Assembly (NCBI GenBank): GCA_036676455.1
Contig: JAKFCW010000021.1
Location: 1 to 64,000 of the forward strand
Direction of reading: 5' to 3'
From: UBA4093 sp036676455
GTDB taxonomy: Bacteria; Cyanobacteriota; Sericytochromatia; S15B-MN24; UBA4093
Length of the DNA: 64,000 bases
In this document: positions 18,999-31,065 of the stretch, piece by piece
Layout of the letters: every line of letters starts with the position of its first letter
Position numbering within the stretch: the first letter of the stretch is position 1
Made by a program: the position numbers and the translations under genes
The notes under the pieces: generated by a model
What the model saw: the letters and a program-made list of their open reading frames with translations, nothing else
Databases searched by the model: none
Told to the model about the DNA's origin: nothing

Positions 18999-19471
18999 AA
19001 ACAGCTCTTGGCGAATCGGCGTTCACGACGACGCTGGACGAGGTCCTCAACTGGGGCCGTAAGAACTCCATGTGGCCCTTCACCTACGGAACCGCTTGCT
19101 GCGGCATCGAGGTGATGGGTCTGATGTCGAGTGCGTTCGACCTGTCGCGCTTCGGCGCGGAGATGGTCCGCTTCAGCCCGCGCCAGGCGGATCTGCTGCT
19201 GGTGGCCGGCACCATCACCTACAAGCAGGCTCCGATCCTCAAGGAAATCTACGACCAGATGCCGGAGCCCAAGTGGGTCATCGCAATGGGAGCCTGCGCC
19301 AGCTCGGGCGGCTTCTACGACGACTACTGCACGGTGCAGGGCATCGACGAGATCATCCCGGTGGACGTCTACATCGCCGGCTGCCCTCCGCGGCCCGAGG
19401 CGGTCATGGAAGCGGTCATGAAGCTCCAGAACGACGTCATCGGCAAAGACTCGGTATTGAAGAGAGCGTAA
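18989..19471 (+). CDS. nuoB: NADH-quinone oxidoreductase subunit B (NuoB)
   Basis: The 160-residue subunit that carries the terminal [4Fe-4S] cluster N2, which passes electrons to quinone. Ligands are visible as the adjacent Cys pair in TACCGIE, the Cys of GACASSGG and the Cys of GCPPRPEA. The start at 18989 overlaps the nuoA end; the longer upstream reading frame is a shadow inside nuoA. nuoC begins 3 nt after the stop. Confidence 0.97.
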   Translation: MGVETALGESAFTTTLDEVLNWGRKNSMWPFTYGTACCGIEVMGLMSSAFDLSRFGAEMVRFSPRQADLLLVAGTITYKQAPILKEIYDQMPEPKWVIAMGACASSGGFYDDYCTVQGIDEIIPVDVYIAGCPPRPEAVMEAVMKLQNDVIGKDSVLKRA

Positions 19472-19474
19472 AAG

Positions 19475-20017
19475 ATGTCGGAAATGAGTCCTGTTCTTAC
19501 CAAACTGAAGCAGCGCTTTCCCGGCGACGTCGTCTCCACCTCTTCCTGGAGGGGGGACGACACGGCCGTTATTAAGCGGGAAGCGATCACCCGGGTCCTG
19601 GAGTTCTGCAAGAACGACCCGGATCTCGCCTTCAACTTCCTCATGGACCTGTCGGCCGTGGACTACCTGACCTACCCGAAGGCCCAGCCGGCGCGTTTCG
19701 CGGTGGCCTACCACCTCTACTCGCTCTCGAAGAACCAGCGCGTGCGCCTCAAGGTCTTCGCCAACGCGAACGAGGAGATCGAGACGGCCTGCCCGCTGTG
19801 GAAGTCCGCCAACTGGATGGAGCGCGAGGTCTACGACCAGTACGGCCTCACGTTCAAGAACCACCCCAACCTCAAGCGGATCCTGAACCACCAGGAGTTC
19901 GTCGGCCACCCGCTGCGCAAGGACTACCCGATGCGCAAGCGCCAGCCCCTCGGCTCGGTCGACAGCCTGATGGACGAGATGGAAAAGCGTTTGAAGGCCA
20001 AGGGCCTGCGCTACTAG
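19475..20017 (+). CDS. nuoC: NADH-quinone oxidoreductase subunit C (NuoC)
   Basis: A 180-residue hydrophilic subunit of the connecting module. The signature MEREVYDQYGLTFKNHPNLKRIL (WxEREV(Y/F)D-type motif) and the final GHPLRKDYP are intact. It is a separate gene here, not fused to nuoD as in enterobacteria. It contacts NuoB and NuoD at the base of the peripheral arm. Confidence 0.95.
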   Translation: MSEMSPVLTKLKQRFPGDVVSTSSWRGDDTAVIKREAITRVLEFCKNDPDLAFNFLMDLSAVDYLTYPKAQPARFAVAYHLYSLSKNQRVRLKVFANANEEIETACPLWKSANWMEREVYDQYGLTFKNHPNLKRILNHQEFVGHPLRKDYPMRKRQPLGSVDSLMDEMEKRLKAKGLRY

Positions 20018-20048
20018 CGCTGGCGGTTTATTAGGAAAGAGCCCAAGC

Positions 20049-21308
20049 ATGAAAGCTGCTGACGATAAAAAGATGACGGCCGCGGCCGAGCCCGAATTGA
20101 CGGGCACGGTGCCGGGCCCGGAGGACTTCTACCAGGACCTCCACACCGACCTGATGTTCCTCAACTACGGCCCTTCTCACCCGGCCACCCACGGGACGCT
20201 GCGGTCGCTCTTGGCCCTCGACGGCGAGACCATCGTCTCGGCGGTCGGCGAGATCGGCTACCTGCACCGCGGCTTCGAGAAGTCGGTAGAGCACAAGACC
20301 TACAACAAGGTCATCCCCTACACCGACCGTCTGAACTACTGCTCGGCGATCCTCAACAACATCGGCTACACCAAGGCCGTGGAGCGGATGCTCGACATCG
20401 AGATCCCGGATCGCACCAAGTTCATCCGCGTGATCGTGGGTGAGCTGTCGCGCATGATCGACCACCTGGTCTGCATCGGGCCGCAGTTCGTCGACATGGG
20501 CGCGCTGACGAACCTCTGGTACGTCTTCAACGAGCGCGAGAAGGTCTACGACGTCCTCGACAAGCTGACCGGCGCCCGCCTAACCAACTCCTACTGCCGG
20601 GTCGGCGGCCTGTACCGCGACTTCTACGACGGCTGCGAGAAGGACATCCTGCAGGTGGTCAAGGGCATCGAGGACGCCATCGGCGAGGTCGAGAAGCTGA
20701 CCGCCAAGAACCGGATCGTCATCGACCGCACCGTGGGCATCTGCCCGGTCTCGGCCGAGGACGCCATCTCGTACGGCTTCACCGGGCCCACGCTGCGCGC
20801 CTCGGGCGTCAACTACGACATCCGCAAGGCTCAGCCCTACTACTACTACGACACCTTCGACTGGGAAGTCCCGGTGGGCACCCAGGGCGATACCTGGGAC
20901 CGGATCTACGTCCGGTTCTACGAGATCCGCGAGTCGGCCAAGATCATCCGCCAGGCCATCAAGAACCTGCCCGGCGGCCCCATCTGGACCGAGGACAAGC
21001 GCGTCAAGCTTCCCGAGAAGCAGGACACCTACCAGAACATCGAAGGTCTGATCAACCACTTCAAGCTGATCTTCGAGGGAACCCGGGTCCCCGCCGGTGA
21101 GATCTACGACGCCTCCGAGGCGGCCAACGGCGAACTCGGCTTCTACATCACCTCGGACGGCTCCGGCTACCCGTACCGGGTCCGGGTGCGCCCCCCCTGC
21201 TTCATGAACTTCGCCGCCTTCCCCGAGATCATCGAAGGCTTCATGATCGCCGACGCGACGGTCACCCTTGGCTCGCTCAACATCATCGCCGGTGAGCTGG
21301 ACCGCTAG
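20049..21308 (+). CDS. nuoD: NADH-quinone oxidoreductase subunit D (NuoD)
   Basis: The 419-residue 49-kDa-type subunit, related to hydrogenase large subunits; it forms the quinone pocket together with NuoB. Key segments are NYGPSHPATHGTLR (quinone-site His), IGYLHRGFEKSVEHKTY, PYTDRLNYCS, LGVR-like GRLTN-type segments and the C-terminal LGSLNIIAGELDR. The Arg of LHRG aligns with the human NDUFS2 residue methylated by NDUFAF7, whose homologue is encoded just upstream of this operon. The start at 20049 is 31 nt after the nuoC stop. Confidence 0.97.
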   Translation: MKAADDKKMTAAAEPELTGTVPGPEDFYQDLHTDLMFLNYGPSHPATHGTLRSLLALDGETIVSAVGEIGYLHRGFEKSVEHKTYNKVIPYTDRLNYCSAILNNIGYTKAVERMLDIEIPDRTKFIRVIVGELSRMIDHLVCIGPQFVDMGALTNLWYVFNEREKVYDVLDKLTGARLTNSYCRVGGLYRDFYDGCEKDILQVVKGIEDAIGEVEKLTAKNRIVIDRTVGICPVSAEDAISYGFTGPTLRASGVNYDIRKAQPYYYYDTFDWEVPVGTQGDTWDRIYVRFYEIRESAKIIRQAIKNLPGGPIWTEDKRVKLPEKQDTYQNIEGLINHFKLIFEGTRVPAGEIYDASEAANGELGFYITSDGSGYPYRVRVRPPCFMNFAAFPEIIEGFMIADATVTLGSLNIIAGELDR

Positions 21309-21322
21309 AGGAAAAGACCCAA

Positions 21323-21865
21323 ATGCTTGCATTCAGTGAAAAAACCGAGGCGCAGTTCCAGGAACTCGTCGCCCGTTACCCCGAAGACCAGCGCCAGGCG
21401 GCGCTGCTGCCCACCCTCTGGCTCGCCCAGGAAGAATGGGGCTGGCTCAGCCCTGAGACCATGCGTTACGTGGCCCAGCGGATCGGCGTGACTCCCGCGC
21501 ACGTCCTGGGAGTCGCCACCTTCTACACCATGTTCCTCACCGAGAAGCCCGGCGAGCACCTGCTCGAGGTCTGCACCTCGGTCAGCTGCTGCATGACCGG
21601 CGGCCGCGAGACCCTGCGCTCGCTCTGCGACAAGCTCGGCATCGAGCCCGGCCAGACCACGCCCGACGGCAAGTTCACCGTGCGTGCGGCCGAGTGCCTC
21701 GGATCGTGCGACACCTCGCCGATGATGCAGGTCGACAACGACGCCTACGTCGAGAACCTCAACGAGGAGAAGCTGGTCGCCCTGATCTCGGAGCTCTCGG
21801 ACAAGCCCTGGGGCACCCGTACCAAGCTGGCCAGCTTCACCGCCGCCGGCGATAGGAGGCTGTAA
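21323..21865 (+). CDS. nuoE: NADH-quinone oxidoreductase subunit E (NuoE)
   Basis: The 180-residue 24-kDa-type subunit with a thioredoxin-like [2Fe-2S] cluster (N1a). The four Cys ligands are in the CTSVSCC region (first and sixth/seventh positions) and the CLGSCD segment. The N-terminal helical bundle shows the VARYPEDQRQAALLPTLWLAQEEWGWLSPE pattern of the family. Its TAA stop abuts the nuoF ATG with no gap. Confidence 0.96.
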   Translation: MLAFSEKTEAQFQELVARYPEDQRQAALLPTLWLAQEEWGWLSPETMRYVAQRIGVTPAHVLGVATFYTMFLTEKPGEHLLEVCTSVSCCMTGGRETLRSLCDKLGIEPGQTTPDGKFTVRAAECLGSCDTSPMMQVDNDAYVENLNEEKLVALISELSDKPWGTRTKLASFTAAGDRRL

Positions 21866-23164
21866 ATGGCGTTCCAGAAAGTCGTTTCCCGCCACTTCGA
21901 CGTCCCCAACGCGCATGACATCGCGGTTTACGAGTCGCTCGGAGGCTATCAGGCCGCCCGTAAGGCGCTCGCCATGGAGCCCGGGGCCATCATCGAGGAA
22001 GTCAAGACCTCCGGCCTGCGCGGCCGCGGCGGCGCCGGCTTCCCCGCGGGCATGAAGTGGAGCTTCATCCCCAAGGATTCGCCCAAGCCCAAGTACCTGG
22101 TCGTCAACTCGGACGAGTCCGAGCCCGGCACCTTCAAGGACCGCAAGCTCATCGAGTGCGATCCCCACAGCCTGATCGAGGGTGTGATCATCTCCTGCTT
22201 CGCCTTCGGCTCGCACCAGGCCTACATCTACATCCGCGGCGAGTTCAACCAGCAGCGGATCCACCTCAACGACGCCATCCAGCAGGCCTACGACAAGGGC
22301 TACCTGGGCGACAACGTCTTCGGCACCGGCTACACGATCCACCTCAGCACCCACCGCGGCGCGGGCGCGTACATCTGCGGCGAGGAAACCGCCCTGCTGG
22401 AGTCGCTGGAAGGCAAGAAGGGCCAGCCCCGGCTGAAGCCTCCCTTCCCCGCGACCCACGGCCTCTTCCAGTCGCCGACGGTGGTCAACAACGTCGAGAC
22501 CATCGCCACCGTGCCCTGGATCATCGCCAACGGCGGCGCGGCCTACGCCGCGATGGGCACCGAGAAGGCCAAGGGCACCCGCCTGATGTCCGTCTCGGGC
22601 CACATCAACAAGCCCGGCGTCTACGAGATCGAGATGGGCATGCCGTTCAAGGACTTCCTGGCCGAGAACCTCGGGGGCGTCTGGAAGGGCCGCACGCTCA
22701 AGGCCGTCATCCCCGGCGGCTCGTCCTGCCCGATCCTGACGGCCGAAGAGGCGATGAACCTGACCCTGGATCCCGAGGCGATCGCCGCCATCGGCTCCAT
22801 GGCCGGCTCCGGCGGCATGATGGTCATCGACGACCAGACCTGCATGGTCGACCTCCTGGAGGACCTCACGCACTTCTACGCGCACGAGTCCTGCGGCCAG
22901 TGCACTCCCTGCCGGGAAGGCACCGACTGGCTCTACAAGATCATCCGCCGGATCGAGTCCGGGCGCGGCACCGCCCAGGACCTGGACGACATCCTGGACA
23001 TCGCGGACAACATGGAGGGCAAGACCATCTGCGCCCTCGCCGCCGCCGCGACCATGCCCACCCGCTCCTACATCAAGAAGTTCCGCGACGAGTTCGTCGC
23101 TCACTTCGAGCACCGGGGTTGCCCCTACAAGCAGGCCAAAGTCCCTGCCGGCGCCGGCGCCTAG
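21866..23164 (+). CDS. nuoF: NADH-quinone oxidoreductase subunit F (NuoF)
   Basis: The 432-residue 51-kDa-type subunit, which oxidises NADH with FMN and carries [4Fe-4S] cluster N3. The FMN/NADH site shows GLRGRGGAGFPAGMKWSF and NSDESEPGTFKDRKL; GAGAYICGEETALLESLEG is also present. The cluster ligands are in ESCGQCTPCREG plus a later Cys (TICAL). GGAGG lies 6 nt before the ATG, inside nuoE. Confidence 0.97.
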   Translation: MAFQKVVSRHFDVPNAHDIAVYESLGGYQAARKALAMEPGAIIEEVKTSGLRGRGGAGFPAGMKWSFIPKDSPKPKYLVVNSDESEPGTFKDRKLIECDPHSLIEGVIISCFAFGSHQAYIYIRGEFNQQRIHLNDAIQQAYDKGYLGDNVFGTGYTIHLSTHRGAGAYICGEETALLESLEGKKGQPRLKPPFPATHGLFQSPTVVNNVETIATVPWIIANGGAAYAAMGTEKAKGTRLMSVSGHINKPGVYEIEMGMPFKDFLAENLGGVWKGRTLKAVIPGGSSCPILTAEEAMNLTLDPEAIAAIGSMAGSGGMMVIDDQTCMVDLLEDLTHFYAHESCGQCTPCREGTDWLYKIIRRIESGRGTAQDLDDILDIADNMEGKTICALAAAATMPTRSYIKKFRDEFVAHFEHRGCPYKQAKVPAGAGA

Positions 23165-23180
23165 CGAGGAATGACAATCA

Positions 23181-24767
<1,587 letters not shown>

Positions 24768-24773
24768 GAGGAC

Positions 24774-26090
24774 ATGATGACCGGCAACACGGCACTCGAC
24801 ATCACCATCATCGTCCTTCGGGCCATCGTCGCGCTCCTCCTGGTGCTCGGCCCCGTGCCCATCCTGATCTACTTCGAGCGCAAGGTCTCGGCCCTGATCC
24901 AGGACCGGACCGGCCCGAACCGCGCCCACATCGGACCCTTCCGCCTCGCGGGCATGGTCTTCTTCCTGGCGGACGCCGTGAAGCTCCTCTTCAAGGAAGA
25001 CCTCACCCCCCGGGCGGTCAACAAGTTCTACTTCTACCTGGCCCCCTTCATCATCGTCACGGTCGCCTTCTCGACCTTCGCGATCATCCCCTGGGCCGAC
25101 ACGCTGAACGTGGGCGGCGCCTCGATCCCGATGCAGGCCCTCACGCTCAACGCCGGCATCCTCTGGTTCCTCGCCCTGACCTCGCTTTCGGTCTACGGCG
25201 TGGTGCTGGCCGGCTGGGCCAGCAACACCAAGTACTCGCTGCTCGGCTCGATCCGCGCCACCTCGCAGATGGTCTCCTACGAGATCCCGATGGGCCTCAG
25301 CCTCATCGGCCTCCTGATGACCTTCGGCACCTTGCAGCTCAACGAGATGGTCGTGCAGCAGGGGCGCATGATCGAGGTCCTTGGCGTGACCCTGCCGATT
25401 CCGGCCTGGGGCATCCTCCTGCAGCCGCTGGGCTTCCTGATCTTCCTGATTGCGGCCTTCGCCGAGACCAACCGCAACCCCTTCGACCTCGCCGAGGACG
25501 AAGGCTCGCTGGTCGCCGGCTTCCACACCGAGTACTCCTCGATGAAGTTCGCCCTGATCTTCCTGGGTGAGTACGCGGCCATCATGGTGTCCTCGGGCAT
25601 CATCTCCACGCTCTTCCTGGGCGGCTGGCAGATCCCGTACCTGCCGACCGAGGCCCTCATCGCCCACGCTCCGCTGCTGATCCAGATCTCGCTCGCGATC
25701 GGCGTCGTGGTCCTCGCGCTCACGACGGCTCGCCTCTACAAGTGGTACCGCGACATGCAGGGTCAGTTCGGAGACATCCGCGACCAGGAAGGTCTCTGGC
25801 TGGCGGTCATCACCGGCGGCCTGGCCGTCGTCTGCGCCGCCGCGCTCGGCTTCTTCCTGGCCGTTCCGCTGCCCGAATGGGGGCCTGCGGTCTTCGCGAT
25901 GCTCGCGCAGTTCGGCATCTTCATGGCCAAAGTCATGTTCATCGCCTTCGTCTTCATCTGGGTCCGCTGGACGCTCCCGCGCTTCCGCTACGACCAGCTG
26001 ATGAACCTGGGCTGGAAAACGCTGCTGCCCCTGGCCCTCGCCAACATCCTGCTCACCGGGATTGGCCTGGTCCTCGTGCAGCGCCTGTAA
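24774..26090 (+). CDS. nuoH: NADH-quinone oxidoreductase subunit H (NuoH) with insertion
   Basis: The membrane subunit that connects the quinone site to the proton pumps. Conserved segments are FERKVSALIQDRTGPNRA, FFLADAVKLLFKEDL, AETNRNPFDLAEDEGSLVAGFHTEYSSMKFA and WVRWTLPRFRYDQLM. At 438 residues it is about 90 longer than usual. The extra part is near 291-375, between LGGWQIPYL and the final conserved helices, and contains two additional hydrophobic stretches (about 299-319 and 342-363) joined by a charged loop. Start codons at 24774 and 24777 are adjacent; AGGAGG lies just upstream. Confidence 0.95.
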   Translation: MMTGNTALDITIIVLRAIVALLLVLGPVPILIYFERKVSALIQDRTGPNRAHIGPFRLAGMVFFLADAVKLLFKEDLTPRAVNKFYFYLAPFIIVTVAFSTFAIIPWADTLNVGGASIPMQALTLNAGILWFLALTSLSVYGVVLAGWASNTKYSLLGSIRATSQMVSYEIPMGLSLIGLLMTFGTLQLNEMVVQQGRMIEVLGVTLPIPAWGILLQPLGFLIFLIAAFAETNRNPFDLAEDEGSLVAGFHTEYSSMKFALIFLGEYAAIMVSSGIISTLFLGGWQIPYLPTEALIAHAPLLIQISLAIGVVVLALTTARLYKWYRDMQGQFGDIRDQEGLWLAVITGGLAVVCAAALGFFLAVPLPEWGPAVFAMLAQFGIFMAKVMFIAFVFIWVRWTLPRFRYDQLMNLGWKTLLPLALANILLTGIGLVLVQRL

Positions 26091-26099
26091 GGGGGCCTT

Positions 26100-26597
26100 A
26101 TGAAAGTCGCTCGTCCACAAAACGATTTCGCCGAGAGGCTCTACCTGCCGGCGGTCGTGAAGGGAATGGGGATCACCATCCGCCACTTCCTGAGAAACCT
26201 CGTCCGTCCCAGCGGGATGGAGACGCTGCAATATCCGGAACAGACCAAGAACATGCCCGCGGGCTACCGCGGCAAGCACCGCCTCACCAAGCGTGAGGAC
26301 GGCTCGGTCCGCTGCGTCGCCTGCTTCATGTGCGCGACCGCCTGCCCCGCCGACTGCATCCACATCGTCGCCGAGGACGTCGGCAAGCACGACGTCGAGA
26401 AGGCTCCCAAGAGCTTCGACATCGACCTGCTGAAGTGCGTCTTCTGCGGCATGTGCGTCGAGGCCTGCCCGGTGGACGCCATCCGCATGGATTCCGGTCA
26501 GTACACCATCGCCGACTTCAACCGCAAGGACTTCGTCATCAGCAAGGAACAGCTGATGGCCGTGGAACCCGCCTTGCCCAAGCAGCAGCAGAAGTAG
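26100..26597 (+). CDS. nuoI: NADH-quinone oxidoreductase subunit I (NuoI)
   Basis: The 165-residue ferredoxin-like subunit with clusters N6a and N6b. Two classic 4Fe-4S motifs are present, CVACFMCATACPADC and CVFCGMCVEACPVDA. The N-terminus includes the amphipathic membrane-anchoring helix (KGMGITIRHFLRNLV). It starts 9 nt after nuoH. Confidence 0.97.
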   Translation: MKVARPQNDFAERLYLPAVVKGMGITIRHFLRNLVRPSGMETLQYPEQTKNMPAGYRGKHRLTKREDGSVRCVACFMCATACPADCIHIVAEDVGKHDVEKAPKSFDIDLLKCVFCGMCVEACPVDAIRMDSGQYTIADFNRKDFVISKEQLMAVEPALPKQQQK

Positions 26598-26610
26598 GAG
26601 CCCCGACGCA

Positions 26611-27144
26611 ATGGAACCCACAGCCTTCCAAACTGGCCTCCAGTCCGTCCTCTTCGGCATCCTATCGCTGGTTGCCGTCGTGGGCGCCCTGGTGACCATC
26701 ACCCGCCGGCATCCGCTGCCGGCCGCCCTCTCGCTCGTCGTGACCTTCATCGGCCTCGCGGGCCTGTACGCCCTCTTATCCGCGCCCCTGCTAGCCGTCC
26801 TCCAGATCCTGGTCTACGCGGGCGCCATCATGGCCCTGGTCGTCTTCGTCATCATGTTGCTGAACGTCCAGGAGCAGGACCTGCCCATCAACGAGAACGT
26901 CGGCAAGTCCGTCTCCCTGGCACTGGCCGCGATCGCCCCGGTCTTCCTGATCTTCTGGGCCGTCCTCGGCAAGCTACCCGGTGACCAGACGCTCGCCAAC
27001 ACCCCGGTGCCTGCCGACTTCGGCACCATCGAGGTCCTGGGCAAGTTCCTCTACACCAACTACCTCTTCGCTTTCGAGTCCGTCGCCATCCTCCTGACCG
27101 TCGCTCTGGTCGGAGTGGTGATTCTCGCAAAGCGCCGAATCTAG
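26611..27144 (+). CDS. nuoJ: NADH-quinone oxidoreductase subunit J (NuoJ)
   Basis: A 177-residue membrane subunit with five helices. The third helix holds the conserved LQILVYAGAIMALVVFVIMLLN segment (pi-bulge region) important for coupling. The start at 26611 follows AGGAG with a normal gap. Confidence 0.95.
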   Translation: MEPTAFQTGLQSVLFGILSLVAVVGALVTITRRHPLPAALSLVVTFIGLAGLYALLSAPLLAVLQILVYAGAIMALVVFVIMLLNVQEQDLPINENVGKSVSLALAAIAPVFLIFWAVLGKLPGDQTLANTPVPADFGTIEVLGKFLYTNYLFAFESVAILLTVALVGVVILAKRRI

Positions 27145-27153
27145 GAGGCTCTG

Positions 27154-27456
27154 ATGCTCACCATGTCCCATTTCCTCCTCGTGAGCGCCGCCCTCTTCAG
27201 CGTCGGCGTCGCGGGAGTCCTGAGCCGGAAGAACCTGTTCATCGTGTTCCTCAGCATCGAATTGATGCTCAACGCCGTGAACCTGAGCTTCGTGACCTTC
27301 GCTCGCTTCCTGGGGCAGCTCGACGGCCAGATCTTCACCTTCCTGGTGATGGCCGTCGCCGCCGCTGAGGCCGCGATCGGTCTGGCCATCGTGATCCTCC
27401 TGTTCAAGAACAAGGAGTCGTTGAGCGTCGACGACTTCAAGCTGATGAAGGAATAG
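27154..27456 (+). CDS. nuoK: NADH-quinone oxidoreductase subunit K (NuoK)
   Basis: A 100-residue, three-helix membrane subunit of exactly the usual length. The buried Glu residues of the proton path are visible in FIVFLSIELMLNAVNL and AVAAAEAAIGLAIV. TAGGAGG immediately upstream overlaps the nuoJ stop. Confidence 0.96.
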   Translation: MLTMSHFLLVSAALFSVGVAGVLSRKNLFIVFLSIELMLNAVNLSFVTFARFLGQLDGQIFTFLVMAVAAAEAAIGLAIVILLFKNKESLSVDDFKLMKE

Positions 27457-27464
27457 ACCGCGCC

Positions 27465-29483
<2,019 letters not shown>

Positions 29484-29493
29484 GGATGCACCG

Positions 29494-31053
29494 ATGAGCC
29501 ACCTACTCTCGATTCTCATCCTGCTTCCGGTCATGGCGAGCTTGGGCATGCTGCTCATCCCCGCCGACCGGAAGCCGGTGATCAAAACCTGGGCCCTCGG
29601 CGCCAGCCTTCTCAACCTGGCGCTGGGACTCGGCCTCTGGTTCGGGTTCAAGCCCGAGGCCGGCTTCCAGTTCGCCGAAAAGGCCGACTGGCTGCCCTCC
29701 CTCGGCATCTCCTACCACATCGGCGTCGACGGCCTCTCGCTGCTGATCGCGATGCTCACCCTGATCCTCACCCCGGTCGCCATCCTGGCCTCCTGGAACC
29801 GGATCCAGCACAAGCTGCGCGGCTACTACGCCTGCATGCTGCTGCTCGGCAGCGGCATGCTCGGCGCCGTCGTCGCCCGCGACCTCTTCCTGTTCTACGT
29901 CTTCTGGGAAGTCATGCTCCTGCCGATGTTCTTCATGATCGGCGTCTGGGGCGGCGAGAAGCGCGTCTTCGCCACGACGAAGTTCGTCGTCTACACCCTC
30001 GTCGGCTCGCTGCTGATGTTCCTGGCGATCCTCTACGTCTACTTCAAGCACCAGGCCCTCAACGGCACCTGGACCTTCGACATCCCCTCGCTGTACGCCC
30101 TGTCGTACAGCCCCACCGAGATGTGGCTGCTTTTCGGCGCGTTCTTCCTGGCCTTCGCCATCAAGACGCCCGTCTGGCCCTTCCACAGCTGGCTGCCCGA
30201 CGCCTACACCCAGGCCCCGACCCCCGCGACCTTCATGCTCTCGGCGGTCATGGCCAAGATCGGCGCCTACGGCTTCCTGCGCTTCCTCATCCCGATGTTC
30301 CCGGAGGCCACCCGGACGGCGGCTCCCTTCATCATGCTCCTCGGCATGTTCGGGCTCCTTTACGGCGCCTGGATCGCCCTCGTGCAGACCGACGCCAAGC
30401 GCCTCATCGCCTACTCGTCCTTGTCGCACATGTCGATCATCGTCATGGGCATCTTCGCCCTCAACCAGTTCGGCATCACGGGCTCGGTGTTCTACTTCAT
30501 GGCCCACGCCATGGCCACCGGCGCCCTGTTCCTACTGGTCATGATGCTCGCCGAGCGGCGCGGCACCCGCGAGATCGCCCAGTTCGGCGGCATCGCGAAG
30601 GCCGCTCCCTGGCTGACCGTCGCCTTCATCTTCATCACGATGGCCTCGGTGGGCCTGCCCGGCCTCAACGGCTTCGTCGGCGAGTTCCTCATGCTGATGG
30701 GCGCCTACGGCGCCGCCAACCCCATCGGCGTCATCGCCACCACCGGCGTCATCTGGAGCGCCTGCTACATGCTCTGGCTGGTCTCGCGGATCTTCTTCGG
30801 CGAGATCACCCGCCCCGAGAACCAGGGCTTCAAGGACCTCACCCTCCGCGAAGCGTTCATCATCCTGCCCTTGGCCGCCCTCATCGCCTGGACCGGTTTC
30901 TACCCCCAGACGGTGCTGTCCAAGGTCGAGCCCTCGGTGCAGGCCTTCCTGCAGCAGACCGGCTTCGCCGCGGCCGTCGAGGCCAAGGCCGCCCCTGCCG
31001 ACGGCGAGTCCCACACCCCCGCTGCCCCCGCCGCTCACGCGGACGGGCACTAG
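29494..31053 (+). CDS. nuoM: NADH-quinone oxidoreductase subunit M (NuoM)
   Basis: A 519-residue antiporter-like subunit. It has DLFLFYVFWEVMLLPMFFMIGVWGG (conserved Glu), KTPVWPFHSWLPDAYTQAPTPATFML and AYSSLSHMSIIVMGIF. The C-terminus is a 40-residue Ala/Pro/His tail. The start lies 10 nt after nuoL. Confidence 0.96.
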   Translation: MSHLLSILILLPVMASLGMLLIPADRKPVIKTWALGASLLNLALGLGLWFGFKPEAGFQFAEKADWLPSLGISYHIGVDGLSLLIAMLTLILTPVAILASWNRIQHKLRGYYACMLLLGSGMLGAVVARDLFLFYVFWEVMLLPMFFMIGVWGGEKRVFATTKFVVYTLVGSLLMFLAILYVYFKHQALNGTWTFDIPSLYALSYSPTEMWLLFGAFFLAFAIKTPVWPFHSWLPDAYTQAPTPATFMLSAVMAKIGAYGFLRFLIPMFPEATRTAAPFIMLLGMFGLLYGAWIALVQTDAKRLIAYSSLSHMSIIVMGIFALNQFGITGSVFYFMAHAMATGALFLLVMMLAERRGTREIAQFGGIAKAAPWLTVAFIFITMASVGLPGLNGFVGEFLMLMGAYGAANPIGVIATTGVIWSACYMLWLVSRIFFGEITRPENQGFKDLTLREAFIILPLAALIAWTGFYPQTVLSKVEPSVQAFLQQTGFAAAVEAKAAPADGESHTPAAPAAHADGH

Positions 31054-31065
31054 GGAGGAGACCCC

